From: Cyclobacteriaceae bacterium
GTDB lineage: Bacteria > Bacteroidota > Bacteroidia > Cytophagales > Cyclobacteriaceae
Assembly: GCA_019694875.1 (NCBI GenBank)
Contig: JAIBBC010000001.1
Location: forward strand, 1,557,501 to 1,621,500
Direction: 5' to 3'
DNA length: 64,000 nucleotides
The notes under the pieces are model-generated. The model had not been told where the DNA came from. It did no database searches and worked only from the letters and a program-made list of their open reading frames with translations. Position numbers and translations under genes: made by a program. Positions 33,169-41,838 of the stretch are shown one piece after another; positions within the stretch are counted from its first letter, which is position 1, and the number at the start of each line of letters is the position of its first letter.

Positions 33169-34317
33169 TCACGAGATTCGTTTATTGAACCGGCCCGCCA
33201 CTTTTAAGATCATAAAACCTATTGCTCCAGCAATCATTGAGGCAAGCATAATTGCTATTTTTGACTGTTCAATGATTGAGGTATCCGAAAATGCCAGCAG
33301 TGTAATGAATATTGACATCGTAAATCCGATACCGCCAAGAAATCCGGCTCCCAGAATTTTTTTGAAATTCAATCCTTCTGGAACGGAACTTATCTTGAGT
33401 TTGACAGAGAGGTAGCTAAACAAGGTGATACCGATTGGCTTGCCAGCCAGAAGGCCTAAGATAATGCCGAGACTATTCGTCTCGAGTAGCACCTGATACC
33501 AATTAGGAGTAATCACAAGACAGGTGTTGGCCATGGCAAACAAGGGCAAAATGATAAACGCCACTGGCTTGTGCAGAAAATTTTGCAATATAAAAGAAGG
33601 CGACTTTTCACTTCCATTACCAAAAGGAATTACAAAAGCTAATAGCACACCTGTGATAGTGGCATGAATGCCGGAATGAAGCATAAAGTACCACATGATA
33701 ATTCCTCCAACCAGATACGGCACCAGGTTATATATTTTTAATCGGTTGAGCAAAAAAAGGAAAAGTAACACTCCAAATGCTCCGAGTAGATACAGCCATG
33801 TTAGCGACCCCGTGTAAAAAATCGCGATTACAAGAATTGCCCCAAGGTCATCAATAACCGCTAGAGCAGTCAGGAATATTTTCAGAGGTGGCGGCACATT
33901 TCTTCCAAACAATGAAAGGACTCCAAGCGCGAAAGCTATGTCAGTTGCCATCGGGATTCCCGCTCCCGGCTGAGTAGGTGTTCCGCTATTGATTGCGAAA
34001 TGAATGCCCGCAGGCACCAGCATTCCACCAATTGCCGCAAATATGGGGAGCAGTGAATTTGTCAGGCTCGATAGTTCTCCAATGTAAACTTCTCTCTCCA
34101 GCTCCAGCCCGATGAGCAGAAAGAAGATGGCCATCAATCCATCGTTTATCCAATGCGTTACGGAGTGATCAGCAATCTCAAAGTTCCAAATTGATAAATA
34201 TCCACTTTGAAAACCGGAGTTCGTTAGTACTATTGAAAGAACCGTACAAGCTATAAGCACTATCCCTCCTGACTTCTCGCTATGGAAAAAATCGTTGAAT
34301 AGCCGGGTCAATTTCAT
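33169..34317 (-). CDS. nhaA: NhaA-type Na+/H+ antiporter
   Basis: This 382-residue protein has about 11-12 membrane segments. NhaA hallmarks are visible: VTHWINDGLMAIFFLLIGLELEREV near the start, GAGIPMATDIAFALG, and TALAVIDDLGAILVIAIFYT with the paired Asp of the transport site. It exchanges sodium for protons across the inner membrane. Length fits the family (about 380-400). It is a separate minus-strand unit. In an integrative element it is probably cargo that helps under salt or alkaline stress. Confidence 0.95.
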   Translation of the reverse strand: MKLTRLFNDFFHSEKSGGIVLIACTVLSIVLTNSGFQSGYLSIWNFEIADHSVTHWINDGLMAIFFLLIGLELEREVYIGELSSLTNSLLPIFAAIGGMLVPAGIHFAINSGTPTQPGAGIPMATDIAFALGVLSLFGRNVPPPLKIFLTALAVIDDLGAILVIAIFYTGSLTWLYLLGAFGVLLFLFLLNRLKIYNLVPYLVGGIIMWYFMLHSGIHATITGVLLAFVIPFGNGSEKSPSFILQNFLHKPVAFIILPLFAMANTCLVITPNWYQVLLETNSLGIILGLLAGKPIGITLFSYLSVKLKISSVPEGLNFKKILGAGFLGGIGFTMSIFITLLAFSDTSIIEQSKIAIMLASMIAGAIGFMILKVAGRFNKRIS

Positions 34318-34854
34318 AGCCCCAATTTAATAAAACAATCCTTGCAAAATCTTTATGATTTGGCGGCTGTAGGGAACCTTCATAGCAAAGGAAAGGGTGA
34401 AAGGCCAAGGAAGCTAGGTGAGCCACATGGCTAGAATCATGACAATCCACAATACTATACAGATGGGAAGAAAATCTCGAAGTTTATATTCAGATCCTGA
34501 ATTCATAATTGTCGGGCTTAAAGTTTAATAATAATTACCGTCATGAGTAAACGTAGTTTCTTTAATGCGCACATCTCCAAATCAATAAGATATTGGCTAT
34601 GACTATGTACGCGAGTATCAGGTACGCCTTTAATTGTTTCTTCACAAAACTTAATTTTTAACGACAGAGAGAATCTACATATTTGTTGTAACAAATTGTC
34701 GGCCACCTTTGCAATTGTGATACTGCGGAGTGAATATTTTTTATAGCAATATTCACTGAGGCATTCCTCCTCAATAGTACTTTTCGCCCCAGCACGTTTC
34801 AATGATGAGTTACTGATCGACACCGTATTCAGAGTAACACCCGTAAAAACATGT
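34318..34854. other. Gene-poor stretch between NhaA and the sigma-54 promoter
   Basis: The only long frame is a 101-codon one on the minus strand (34518-34823), whose product looks like a chance translation, so I do not call it. The left part holds the probable nhaA promoter, but no clear boxes are seen. The right edge has a -24/-12 promoter, listed separately. Confidence 0.4.
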
Positions 34855-34869
34855 TGGCATGCTTAATGC
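34855..34869 (+). promoter_or_regulatory. Sigma-54 -24/-12 promoter
   Basis: TGGCATG-CTTA-ATGC has GG and GC separated by 10 nt, as in the -24/-12 consensus TGGCACG-N4-TTGC. The same form, TGGCATG-N4-ATGC, recurs at 38894-38908. It precedes the 60-residue gene by about 40 nt. The NtrC-type regulator at 36306-37646 is the likely activator. Confidence 0.6.
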
Positions 34870-34909
34870 GATCTCTTTATTGGCTCACAACCTAGCTGAA
34901 AGTTAAGTT

Positions 34910-35092
34910 ATGAAAGGAATAAAGTACAAGCAGAGTATGTTGGAGTATTCAAAGATTATTCTAACAAAAATGAGTTTTAGTAAGGCCCTATTCCGGAAGG
35001 AGTATAAAAAGGCAATAGATATTTTGACTGTTGATGAACGAGGTCAACTTGAGAACTGGGCGCGGTTGCAATGGAAAATGATGTTCAACTAA
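34910..35092 (+). CDS. Small helical protein under sigma-54 control
   Basis: The 60 residues MLEYSKIILTKMSFSKALFRKEYKKAIDILTVDE are typical of small conserved Bacteroidota proteins with a helix-rich, charged layout. No known function. It is followed by a membrane protein whose frame overlaps its end by 22 nt, so the pair is probably an operon. The upstream sigma-54 promoter puts it under the adjacent two-component system by inference. Confidence 0.55.
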   Translation: MKGIKYKQSMLEYSKIILTKMSFSKALFRKEYKKAIDILTVDERGQLENWARLQWKMMFN

Positions 35093-35379
35093 ATAGAAAA
35101 ATCATGGATGCAAGGAAAACACAAGATGAGAATGTGAATCGCGCTAGCGATATGATTCGCACGATGATTATGCTGTATCTGGGAATTTTTTTGACAGATC
35201 TGGTCACCAGCAGTATAAACCTGTACTGGACGATTGGTGCAGCAATTGTTGTTGGAATGCTGTACCTTTTCAATTGGGTAGGTGCTCGTCCAAGAGCGGA
35301 TAAAACTAAAGTCTTTAACTTTGATTCGGAAAAGTACAGGGAGAAAAACCCTTCTGATCTTTGCGCTAAGAATGTTTAA
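35071..35379 (+). CDS. Small membrane protein, 2TM-domain type
   Basis: The 102 residues start with a basic, polar part, followed by two membrane segments (about 29-48, MIMLYLGIFLTDLVTSSINL, and 51-69). A polar tail ends the protein. The layout of a helical start and two close membrane segments resembles the 2TM domain found in Bacteroidota membrane proteins. Function is unknown. An internal ATG at 35104 is a possible alternative start. It is probably cotranscribed with the preceding gene. Confidence 0.55.
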   Translation: MENDVQLNRKIMDARKTQDENVNRASDMIRTMIMLYLGIFLTDLVTSSINLYWTIGAAIVVGMLYLFNWVGARPRADKTKVFNFDSEKYREKNPSDLCAKNV

Positions 35380-35409
35380 AGGATTTTTCTGTTCCCTGGG
35401 TACCTAAAG

Positions 35410-35559
35410 TTATCTGAAGATCGCCATTAGTATTGGAGTTATCCAATATAGTAAAATAATTATAATTAGCGCGTAGTCAATCCCTGGTTTTTCTATTGGT
35501 GTGTACTTCAGAGCAGTTAATTTTCTCTCGTCACACATTTCCATGTGTCTATACGGCAT
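35410..35559 (-). CDS. Small protein with C-terminal membrane segment
   Basis: From ATG 35559 the frame encodes 49 residues: a polar start (MPYRHMEMCDERKLTALKYT) and one C-terminal membrane segment (YALIIIILLYWITPILM). It overlaps the end of the MORN gene by 11 nt, which suggests coupling. The longer frame from 35628 is unlikely because it runs deep into that gene. No family is known. Confidence 0.4.
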   Translation of the reverse strand: MPYRHMEMCDERKLTALKYTPIEKPGIDYALIIIILLYWITPILMAIFR

Positions 35560-35905
35560 CGATTGTGTCTTCGATTTGGATGTCGTTAACGAAGTATAAG
35601 TTGCTTGCATTGTTTCCATGTTCATCATATATTTTAAAATACCCGACTCTTTGACCCATTATGAAATTACCTTCACTAAGAACCTTGCCATTCGGATGAA
35701 ATGAGGCAAACCGCCCATGCGAGATTCCATTTTCATAGTTCTCCTCAATCATAATACTGCCAGTATGGTCATAAAATTCCCGCCACATCCCGTGCTTTTT
35801 GTTGTTGAGAAATAGGCCCTCAGCAATTAGGACACCTCGTTTATTATACTCTTTCCATTTTCCATTTTTGATCTTTTCTTTCTGATGGTTAGTCACTGTT
35901 AACAT
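35549..35905 (-). CDS. MORN/YwqK-like repeat protein
   Basis: Starting at ATG 35905 (118 residues), the protein contains four or five short repeats of the MORN type: GKWKEYNKRGVLIAEGLF, HGMWREFYDHTG, HGRFASFHPNGKVLSEG and VGYFKIYDEHG. The related YwqK family is often annotated as antitoxin without strong evidence. The upstream TTG start at 36052 would overlap the Cys-rich gene by 131 nt, so I prefer the internal ATG. Function is unknown. Confidence 0.65.
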   Translation of the reverse strand: MLTVTNHQKEKIKNGKWKEYNKRGVLIAEGLFLNNKKHGMWREFYDHTGSIMIEENYENGISHGRFASFHPNGKVLSEGNFIMGQRVGYFKIYDEHGNNASNLYFVNDIQIEDTIDAV

Positions 35906-35921
35906 AAGCTCTTTTGTTTTT

Positions 35922-36215
35922 TTAAGAAAATTCCTCACAACGCCAGACACCTTGTGCTCTCCCTGGTAATGCGCAGTCGTTGGCATGGTCGCACGATATG
36001 CACAAACCACGCGTGGGAAAATTATCGTCATGGTTGATGTGGTCAAGTTCAAATAGTTCGCACTGAATTACTGCCTTCAGCGATGCCCTTCGGTAAACAC
36101 AGTCTACTCTGTTAACACAGGTACCGCAAATAGACTTTAGTTCGCGGGCTATCAGGTCTTCGATGATCGTGTTCATATTCATTCTGTTTCGCTTTACAGC
36201 GAATCCAAAATGCAT
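35922..36215 (-). CDS. Small Cys-rich, probable metal-binding protein
   Basis: In this 97-residue protein eight cysteines form CGTCVNRVDCVYR, QCELFELDH and CISCDHANDCALPGRAQGVWRCEEF, a repeated C-x2-C-x5-C pattern likely to bind two zinc ions or iron-sulfur. Such proteins occur in Bacteroidota beside stress genes. ATG at 36182 (MNMNTIIED) is a possible better start because a weak -24/-12-like sequence overlaps the first codons. It is followed by the MORN gene. Confidence 0.6.
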   Translation of the reverse strand: MHFGFAVKRNRMNMNTIIEDLIARELKSICGTCVNRVDCVYRRASLKAVIQCELFELDHINHDDNFPTRGLCISCDHANDCALPGRAQGVWRCEEFS

Positions 36216-36305
36216 ACCACTTAAATTCCGATATTAGAGTTGTAATTCGCAGATTGCTTTACCAGTAACTGGTGCAGAAATCTTCGGTGGGTAAATTCTC
36301 CTCAA

Positions 36306-37646
36306 CTATTTACTAGGTATCTTTTTCAATTTTTCGCGCAGTGTTTTCCGATCGATTCCAAGTACCGATGCTGCTTGGGAGATATTGTTTTTGTTAACGG
36401 CCAATACATCAGCGATGTATTCTCTTTCGACTTCCGCTAATTTTCTATTAAGACCACGAGTGCGTGCTGCTGAAAACCGCAATTCCTCCGGTAGATCAGG
36501 TGTGTCAATTGTTTCATCATCAGCCATAATAATGAGACGGTGAACCAGGTTTTGTAACTCCCTCACATTTCCGGGCCATCCGTATTCCATTAAGGATTGC
36601 AATGCTTTTTTTGAAAAATGTATCGTGCTTTTACCAAGTTCGCGGGCATATTTTTTTAAAAAGAAATCAAGCAGGAGCAGCATATCATCCTCACGCGCAC
36701 GTAACGGTGGCAACTCGATGCTAATGATGTTCAAGCGATAGTAGAGGTCTTCCCGGAACAACCCTTTCTTAACAAGTTGCATGAGTTCAACGTTGGTGGC
36801 CGCAACGATGCGAATGTTTACCTTGATCGACTTCTTGGAACCCACCATGTAGAATTCTTTTTCCTGAAGAACTCTTAACAGTTTTGCCTGCATGGCCAGA
36901 CTTGTATTACTGATCTCGTCAAGAAAGATGGTGCCCCCGTCAGCAGTTTGAAAAAAACCTGCACGTGTTTCTGTTGCGCCAGTAAAGGCCCCCTTAACGT
37001 AACCAAATAATTCACTCTCAAGTAATGAATCCGGAATGCCACCGCAGTTGATAGGGACAAAAGGAGCGGCTGACGCATTGCTGCCATAGTGAAGGGCCCG
37101 GGCTACCAGTTCTTTCCCGGTTCCACTTTCTCCATTAATCAGTACAGTCGCATTTGTATTCTTTGCTTTGCTGATAGTTTTGAAAACTTTCTGCATCCCA
37201 TCTGAATTGCCGATGATGCCATAATTGGCGGGTGAATTCGTTACAATATCTCTTTTAAGTTTCGATGTTTTTTTCAGCGCTCGTTCCACGGAATTAAATA
37301 ACTCTTCATCCGTGAACGGTTTAACAAGATATTCTTCCGCGCCAATTTTTATTGACTCAACAGCTCCCTTGATTGTTGGAAATCCCGTAATGACTAACGT
37401 TCCTACTCCCTTGCAATTCTCTGTAACGTGACGCACCAATTCCATTCCGCTCTCACCAGGCATATTCAGATCGGTGATGACAAGATTGACGTTCAAAGTC
37501 GTCAATAATTTTAATGCTGACTGAACGTTTGAAGCGCTGTATATTTCATACCCGATACTTTCCAGGTTCCGTTTGATCAACTCGATTGTTTCAGGAGCGT
37601 CATCAACTACTAAGATACTTGCCTTATTTTGTTGTTTTGTCTTCAT
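36306..37646 (-). CDS. NtrC-family sigma-54-dependent response regulator
   Basis: The receiver domain of this 446-residue protein (ILVVDDAPET, phospho-acceptor Asp59) is joined to an AAA+ sigma-54 interaction domain. That domain has Walker A GESGTGKE, the GAFTGA loop and Walker B GGTIFLDEI. A Fis-type helix-turn-helix (NNISQAASVLGIDRKTLREK) is at the end. It would be phosphorylated by the adjacent kinase and activate sigma-54 promoters. Its start overlaps the kinase stop by 4 nt. Likely targets are the promoters at 34855 and 38894. Confidence 0.93.
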   Translation of the reverse strand: MKTKQQNKASILVVDDAPETIELIKRNLESIGYEIYSASNVQSALKLLTTLNVNLVITDLNMPGESGMELVRHVTENCKGVGTLVITGFPTIKGAVESIKIGAEEYLVKPFTDEELFNSVERALKKTSKLKRDIVTNSPANYGIIGNSDGMQKVFKTISKAKNTNATVLINGESGTGKELVARALHYGSNASAAPFVPINCGGIPDSLLESELFGYVKGAFTGATETRAGFFQTADGGTIFLDEISNTSLAMQAKLLRVLQEKEFYMVGSKKSIKVNIRIVAATNVELMQLVKKGLFREDLYYRLNIISIELPPLRAREDDMLLLLDFFLKKYARELGKSTIHFSKKALQSLMEYGWPGNVRELQNLVHRLIIMADDETIDTPDLPEELRFSAARTRGLNRKLAEVEREYIADVLAVNKNNISQAASVLGIDRKTLREKLKKIPSK

Positions 37647-38740
37647 TTTCTTTTAAGCTGTCTTGGTAATCTGATTTCAAAACTGGTTCCTTTACCGGGT
37701 GTTGTATTTACAAGAATCTGTCCCTTGTGCGAATCAACGATTCCGTGAACAACGGATAATCCAAGGCCGGTACCCTGACCAACAGGCTTTGTGGTGAAGA
37801 AAGGTTCGAATATCTTTTTTCTGATCTCTGGTGTCATCCCGCTTCCCGTATCCTTTACAATGAGGGCTACGGATTGCCCTTTGACTTTTGTTACTATTTT
37901 GATGATTCCTCCCCTTGGCATTGCAAACACAGCATTCGTTATAAGATTCACGAGCACTTGACTCATTTGAACTTCATCCGCAAGTATCACTGGAAGGGAG
38001 GGATCAAGGCTCTTTGTAATACGAATGTTACGACCCTGAAATCTCACATCAATAAAATACAAGATGTTTTCGACAACAGTATTCAGATTAACCCTTGCTA
38101 CTTGCTGCGGCATCTGTCTCGAAAAGATCATAAGTTTTTTAATGATCTCCCGCGAGTACAATGACGCTTTAATAATCCTTTCCAGGTCTTCAGCCTGTTG
38201 CTCGTTTAGACTTCCTGCCTTTTTGATTAGCTGGGCAAATCCGAGCACTCTGCCTAAAGGTTCATTCAACTCATGAGCAATGCCAGCGGAAAGTTCACCA
38301 ACGAACGCCAGCCTTTCAGCGTGTTGTAATTGAATCTGAAGCTTACGCTTGTCGTCTTCGATTGAAACGCGATGAACCAACAAAGACAGCTCTTGAGCAA
38401 CCGTTTTGACAAGGTTCCTTTCCTCAGCAAGAAAGCCTTTACCTGATGAAGAACGCCTGTAACCAACTTTGACAGCGCCAAACTTTTTTTTGTGAAGGGC
38501 CAGATCACCGGTAATCAGGACCGTTGCTTTTTTAAACCCTTTGGTACTATAATTGCGAGTTCCGATTGAAATGCATGCTTCAGCCAAGTCTGGGAGTTGC
38601 ATAGCATCTGGTAGAATATCAAGGGTCTTTTGGATGATTGCATCCACATCGTTATTTGCTTCCCATGCTATCCTCGACAGCTTATAAAGGCAATTGAGTT
38701 CCTTAACCCGCTCTCGAAGCTTTAACTCATTCTGATTCAT
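37643..38740 (-). CDS. Sensor histidine kinase partner of the NtrC-like regulator
   Basis: Residues 12-128 of this 365-residue protein form a GAF-like sensor domain without membrane segments, so the kinase is probably cytosolic. The dimerisation domain has FVGELSAGIAHELNEPLG with His156. The ATPase domain shows NLITNAVFA (N box), KDTGSGM (G1), FEPFFTTKPVGQGTGLGLS (F and G2). It has no receiver domain. It forms an operon with the regulator through an ATGA overlap. Confidence 0.92.
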   Translation of the reverse strand: MNQNELKLRERVKELNCLYKLSRIAWEANNDVDAIIQKTLDILPDAMQLPDLAEACISIGTRNYSTKGFKKATVLITGDLALHKKKFGAVKVGYRRSSSGKGFLAEERNLVKTVAQELSLLVHRVSIEDDKRKLQIQLQHAERLAFVGELSAGIAHELNEPLGRVLGFAQLIKKAGSLNEQQAEDLERIIKASLYSREIIKKLMIFSRQMPQQVARVNLNTVVENILYFIDVRFQGRNIRITKSLDPSLPVILADEVQMSQVLVNLITNAVFAMPRGGIIKIVTKVKGQSVALIVKDTGSGMTPEIRKKIFEPFFTTKPVGQGTGLGLSVVHGIVDSHKGQILVNTTPGKGTSFEIRLPRQLKRK

Positions 38741-38893
38741 TCGGGATAATTTTTATATAAAGTTAAAGCTATCCCAAGGATAACTCCCCTTTCCCGTTCA
38801 ATATTTTGTCAGGTAATGAGGAAAAATTACCCATCGGGGAATTACGCACATCTACAGGGAACCGAACAGTCGCATTTTGGGTCTGGAGCATTG

Positions 38894-38908
38894 TGGCATG
38901 GATCATGC
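38894..38908 (+). promoter_or_regulatory. Sigma-54 -24/-12 promoter
   Basis: TGGCATG-GATC-ATGC shares the layout of the promoter at 34855. GG and GC are 10 nt apart. A transcript would start near 38920, upstream of ATG 38935. This argues for the short form of the following gene. Confidence 0.65.
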
Positions 38909-38934
38909 AATGTCTGAAACTTATAAATGATGTA

Positions 38935-39348
38935 ATGATGGAAGACAGAATAATAGTTACAAAAAATGACTATGAACGCTTAATGGGTTTATTAGGGTTC
39001 TCATCAATAAAATCTGAGAGCAAACACGTGGCCGATAGATTATCCAGAAATCTGCAAGCTGCCCGAAAAATGAATCAGGAAAATATTGATAGAACCGTTG
39101 TGACCATGAATTCACGCGTAAAGCTAAAAGACACTGCCAGTAAAAGGGCAATGGAAATAACAATTACCTATCCTCAGGATGCAGAGCCCCAGGAAAGACG
39201 TGTCTCCATCATTTCGGAGATTGGCCTTGCCTTATTTGGAAGAAGAAAAAAAGATCTAGTATCATGGCGAGTCCCAAATGGGGTTGGGCATTTCGAAATT
39301 GCCGAGGTCACGTATCAACCAGAGGCATCCGGGCATTATTATTTATAG
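38935..39348 (+). CDS. Rnk/GreA-C-terminal-domain-like protein
   Basis: The start is set at 38935 (137 residues), because the upstream sigma-54 promoter and a promoter-like non-coding feel of the first 43 codons argue against the longer frame. The start IIVTKNDYERLMGLL matches the N-terminal coiled part of Rnk-like proteins. The later beta domain (ERRVSIISEIGLALFGRR, GVGHFEIAEVTYQPE) resembles the GreA/GreB C-terminal domain. Such proteins bind RNA polymerase near the secondary channel. It is probably a stress-responsive modulator switched by the two-component system. Confidence 0.7.
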   Translation: MMEDRIIVTKNDYERLMGLLGFSSIKSESKHVADRLSRNLQAARKMNQENIDRTVVTMNSRVKLKDTASKRAMEITITYPQDAEPQERRVSIISEIGLALFGRRKKDLVSWRVPNGVGHFEIAEVTYQPEASGHYYL

Positions 39349-39472
39349 TTCCCGACATCTGCAAATATCAAAGGATACTCATTAACTTTAGGATATTGGG
39401 TTTAGCGCCTTTAGAGGAGCTAGACTTAATATCCAATCCAGTTCGTGTCAATTTCATCTGAGAAAAAAGAAT

Positions 39473-40390
39473 ATGAGTGAATCATTCGTCCTTTGGGGTA
39501 GTTTTAGCTTGCTGGTGATAATTATGTTATCACTTGACATGGGCGTGTTCCACCGCAAGTCTCATGTGGTATCTGTACGTGAGGCCCTCATCTGGACAGC
39601 TGTATGGATTACTTTGGCAATGATTTTTAACCTTTTTGTCTATGCCTACTATGATAAGGCAAAGGCACTTGAATTTTTTACCGCCTATGTGATCGAAAAG
39701 TCATTGAGTATTGACAATATTTTTGTCATGATCATGATTTTCTCATACTTCAGTGTTCCTTCAGCGTATCAGCACAAGGTTTTATTCTGGGGTATTTTCG
39801 GTGCGCTGGTTATGCGTCTGATTTTCATTTTTGCTGGGATTGAACTCATTCATAAGTTCCATTGGCTCATATATGTCTTTGGTGGATTTTTAGTGGTAAC
39901 GGGGATTCGCATGGTGTTCGGAAACGATAAACCAATGGACCCTTCCAGGAATCCTTTGGTAAGGATGGTTAGGAGGCTATTTCCTGTCACTGATTCATTT
40001 GAGGGGGATAGATTCTTCATCAAACGTGACAACCGAATATGGGCTACTCCCTTATTTATTGTTGTGATTCTAATTGAGGGAACTGATCTGATCTTTGCTG
40101 TTGATTCAGTTCCCGCAATCATCGCTATTTCAGAAGATCCATTTATTGTGTACACGTCCAATGTTTTTGCAATTCTTGGGCTACGATCACTTTACTTCGC
40201 ATTGGCCGGTGTTGAAAAGTATTTTGAATACCTCAAGTACGGACTTGCGGTAATCCTGATATTCGTAGGCATAAAAATGTGTATTATGGATTTTTATAAA
40301 ATCCCTGTAGAGATCTCTCTTGTCGTAATTTCATTTCTACTGGTCATTTCCATGATTGCATCGGTTATTCTTAGAAAGAAATCGCACTAA
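39473..40390 (+). CDS. TerC family integral membrane protein
   Basis: This 305-residue protein has about seven to nine membrane segments. Family signatures SLDMGVFHRKSH, VIEKSLSIDNIFVMIMIFSYF and EGTDLIFAVDSVPAI are all present. TerC/Alx proteins take part in tellurite resistance and manganese export. It stands alone after the Rnk-like gene and has no visible riboswitch. It probably belongs with NhaA and MgtC to the ion-stress cargo. Confidence 0.94.
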   Translation: MSESFVLWGSFSLLVIIMLSLDMGVFHRKSHVVSVREALIWTAVWITLAMIFNLFVYAYYDKAKALEFFTAYVIEKSLSIDNIFVMIMIFSYFSVPSAYQHKVLFWGIFGALVMRLIFIFAGIELIHKFHWLIYVFGGFLVVTGIRMVFGNDKPMDPSRNPLVRMVRRLFPVTDSFEGDRFFIKRDNRIWATPLFIVVILIEGTDLIFAVDSVPAIIAISEDPFIVYTSNVFAILGLRSLYFALAGVEKYFEYLKYGLAVILIFVGIKMCIMDFYKIPVEISLVVISFLLVISMIASVILRKKSH

Positions 40391-40517
40391 TCTTTCAACA
40401 ATCAAATAAATTCAAAAAAGGCCATGCACTACTAGAGTGAAAGAGGCATACTATCAAAAATTGCTACGCTAAAGTTCAGCCTTCAGAAAAATTTGCCTTA
40501 AATTAACCAGGGGATAC

Positions 40518-40862
40518 TTGAACAAATTCAGTATAAAGGGACTCATGGAAAAACACCACCTAAACCTTAGTGAGATAACTAATATAAAGACATTGTGGCA
40601 TGCAGCTTGGCTATTTTCAGATAAACGGAACACTGAAATTATTCTCCGCATTGACTATCAAAACCCACTGACAAGAAACTCCGGAATATTAAAAGCGCAG
40701 TTCATGATCTTATGTGAGGGAATACTCAATTCCAGCATTGATGCATCCAAAGAGCGACATGAAATTGACTATAGTACGGTAGAGATTAAGGATGTTGAAA
40801 CCCTTGCAAGCGAACTCTCAAGGTGGACAGGGTTCAAATTTGTTGTCGCTAAAGATTATTAA
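40518..40862 (+). CDS. Partner of the RES-domain gene, unrecognised (114 aa)
   Basis: The protein is helical and strand mixed, without membrane segments. Internal ATG at 40545 (MEKHHLNLSEITNIK) is an alternative to the TTG start at 40518. It ends 5 nt before the RES-type gene, so it is probably in one operon with it. Antitoxins of RES toxins usually carry an Xre domain, and I do not see one here. A role as antitoxin or immunity protein is a guess. Confidence 0.45.
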   Translation: MNKFSIKGLMEKHHLNLSEITNIKTLWHAAWLFSDKRNTEIILRIDYQNPLTRNSGILKAQFMILCEGILNSSIDASKERHEIDYSTVEIKDVETLASELSRWTGFKFVVAKDY

Positions 40863-40867
40863 GAAGC

Positions 40868-41734
40868 ATGGCCGAGAAAAGTGTTGTCCTGACTATAGAA
40901 AACGTTGAGAAGGCCATTGCAGCGTTTGAATCAATTGATCCTAACGATGAATTTGCCTATGAGAAGGCAGTTCTCACTTACTTGACAATTAAGTTTCTGC
41001 CAATATTCATTGTAGATATACCCGCTGACACACCACTTTTTCGATCAAGAACACATGAGCGTGACACTCTATTTGAGCAAATCTCTGAAATCTCACTTGC
41101 TCCTAATAAGGTTGTATCAAACTTCGCTCGTTGTAACAGACCCTTTCAGTCAAAATTTTATTGTTCTGAAAACAGGCCAACCTCATACATGGAACTGGTT
41201 GAAAGTTGGGTTGACACAAAAAAGGTTGGGGACAAAGTTTGCGTGACTATTAGTGAGTGGCTTTTAAAATCTAGCTTACCCTTCATCATTGTCACTAGTC
41301 CCGATAAAGAAAAACGAGCTTCTAAATTTGATCAAATTCACGGGAAAATAATTGACACATTCATCGATCGGCACACGGGAGAAACAAGGGAGGCAAACAT
41401 TATCTTTTATCGCTACCTGTTTGAAAAATTCCGGAAGTCTGCTAAAAAGGATTTGAAAACATATATCATTACATCAGCCTATTGTAACGTATCCCTGCAC
41501 TTAGCGGGCGACAAAGCTTCCGGTGTATATTATCCAAGTATTCCTTTTAAAGAGCAAGGAGTGAATTTCTGCATCAATAGCAAATTTGTTACTAAGGAGC
41601 ATCTTGAATTAGTGTCCGTGGCGAGGAATGAATTTATGGTTGAAGAAAATGAAATAGGAAAATTCAATTTTCAGGAGACCGAATTTCGTCAATCAAAGGG
41701 GCTTGATTTGATAGGAGGGACAATAAAGTGGTGA
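40868..41734 (+). CDS. RES-domain-like protein
   Basis: The middle of this 288-residue protein shows the RES arrangement: TPLFRSRTHERDTLF (Arg-x-Arg), NRPFQSKFYCSENRPTSYMELV with Ser and Glu in the usual positions. RES domains act on NAD+ (degradation or ADP-ribosylation) and often work as toxins with an antitoxin gene just upstream. Here the upstream partner is short and not Xre-like. The C-terminal part (about 150-288) is unrecognised. It could be a toxin or an NAD+-dependent defence effector. Confidence 0.55.
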   Translation: MAEKSVVLTIENVEKAIAAFESIDPNDEFAYEKAVLTYLTIKFLPIFIVDIPADTPLFRSRTHERDTLFEQISEISLAPNKVVSNFARCNRPFQSKFYCSENRPTSYMELVESWVDTKKVGDKVCVTISEWLLKSSLPFIIVTSPDKEKRASKFDQIHGKIIDTFIDRHTGETREANIIFYRYLFEKFRKSAKKDLKTYIITSAYCNVSLHLAGDKASGVYYPSIPFKEQGVNFCINSKFVTKEHLELVSVARNEFMVEENEIGKFNFQETEFRQSKGLDLIGGTIKW

Positions 41735-41791
41735 AAGAGTCACAATAATCGAATATTATCTTTTAGAATCGTCTATTATCATTGATGTTCA

Positions 41792-41833
41792 TTAACAATC
41801 CTTAACTCTCTTTTTGTCCTCATTCTACATTTG
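41792..41833 (+). promoter_or_regulatory. Promoter/operator of the helicase-ATPase-holin operon
   Basis: TTAACAATCCTTAACTC at 41792-41808 is the exact inverted copy of 14824-14840. TACATTTG at 41826-41833 fits the -7 consensus TAnnTTTG. The GTG start comes 5 nt later. The same order precedes the structural operon, so both are probably under one regulator. Confidence 0.65.
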
Positions 41834-41838
41834 GTGGA

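Noticed and set aside
34518-34823. 101-codon frame on the minus strand upstream of the sigma-54 promoter
   Set aside because: The product has no family pattern, has a chance-like composition and lies in a gene-poor stretch. No start or operon context supports it.
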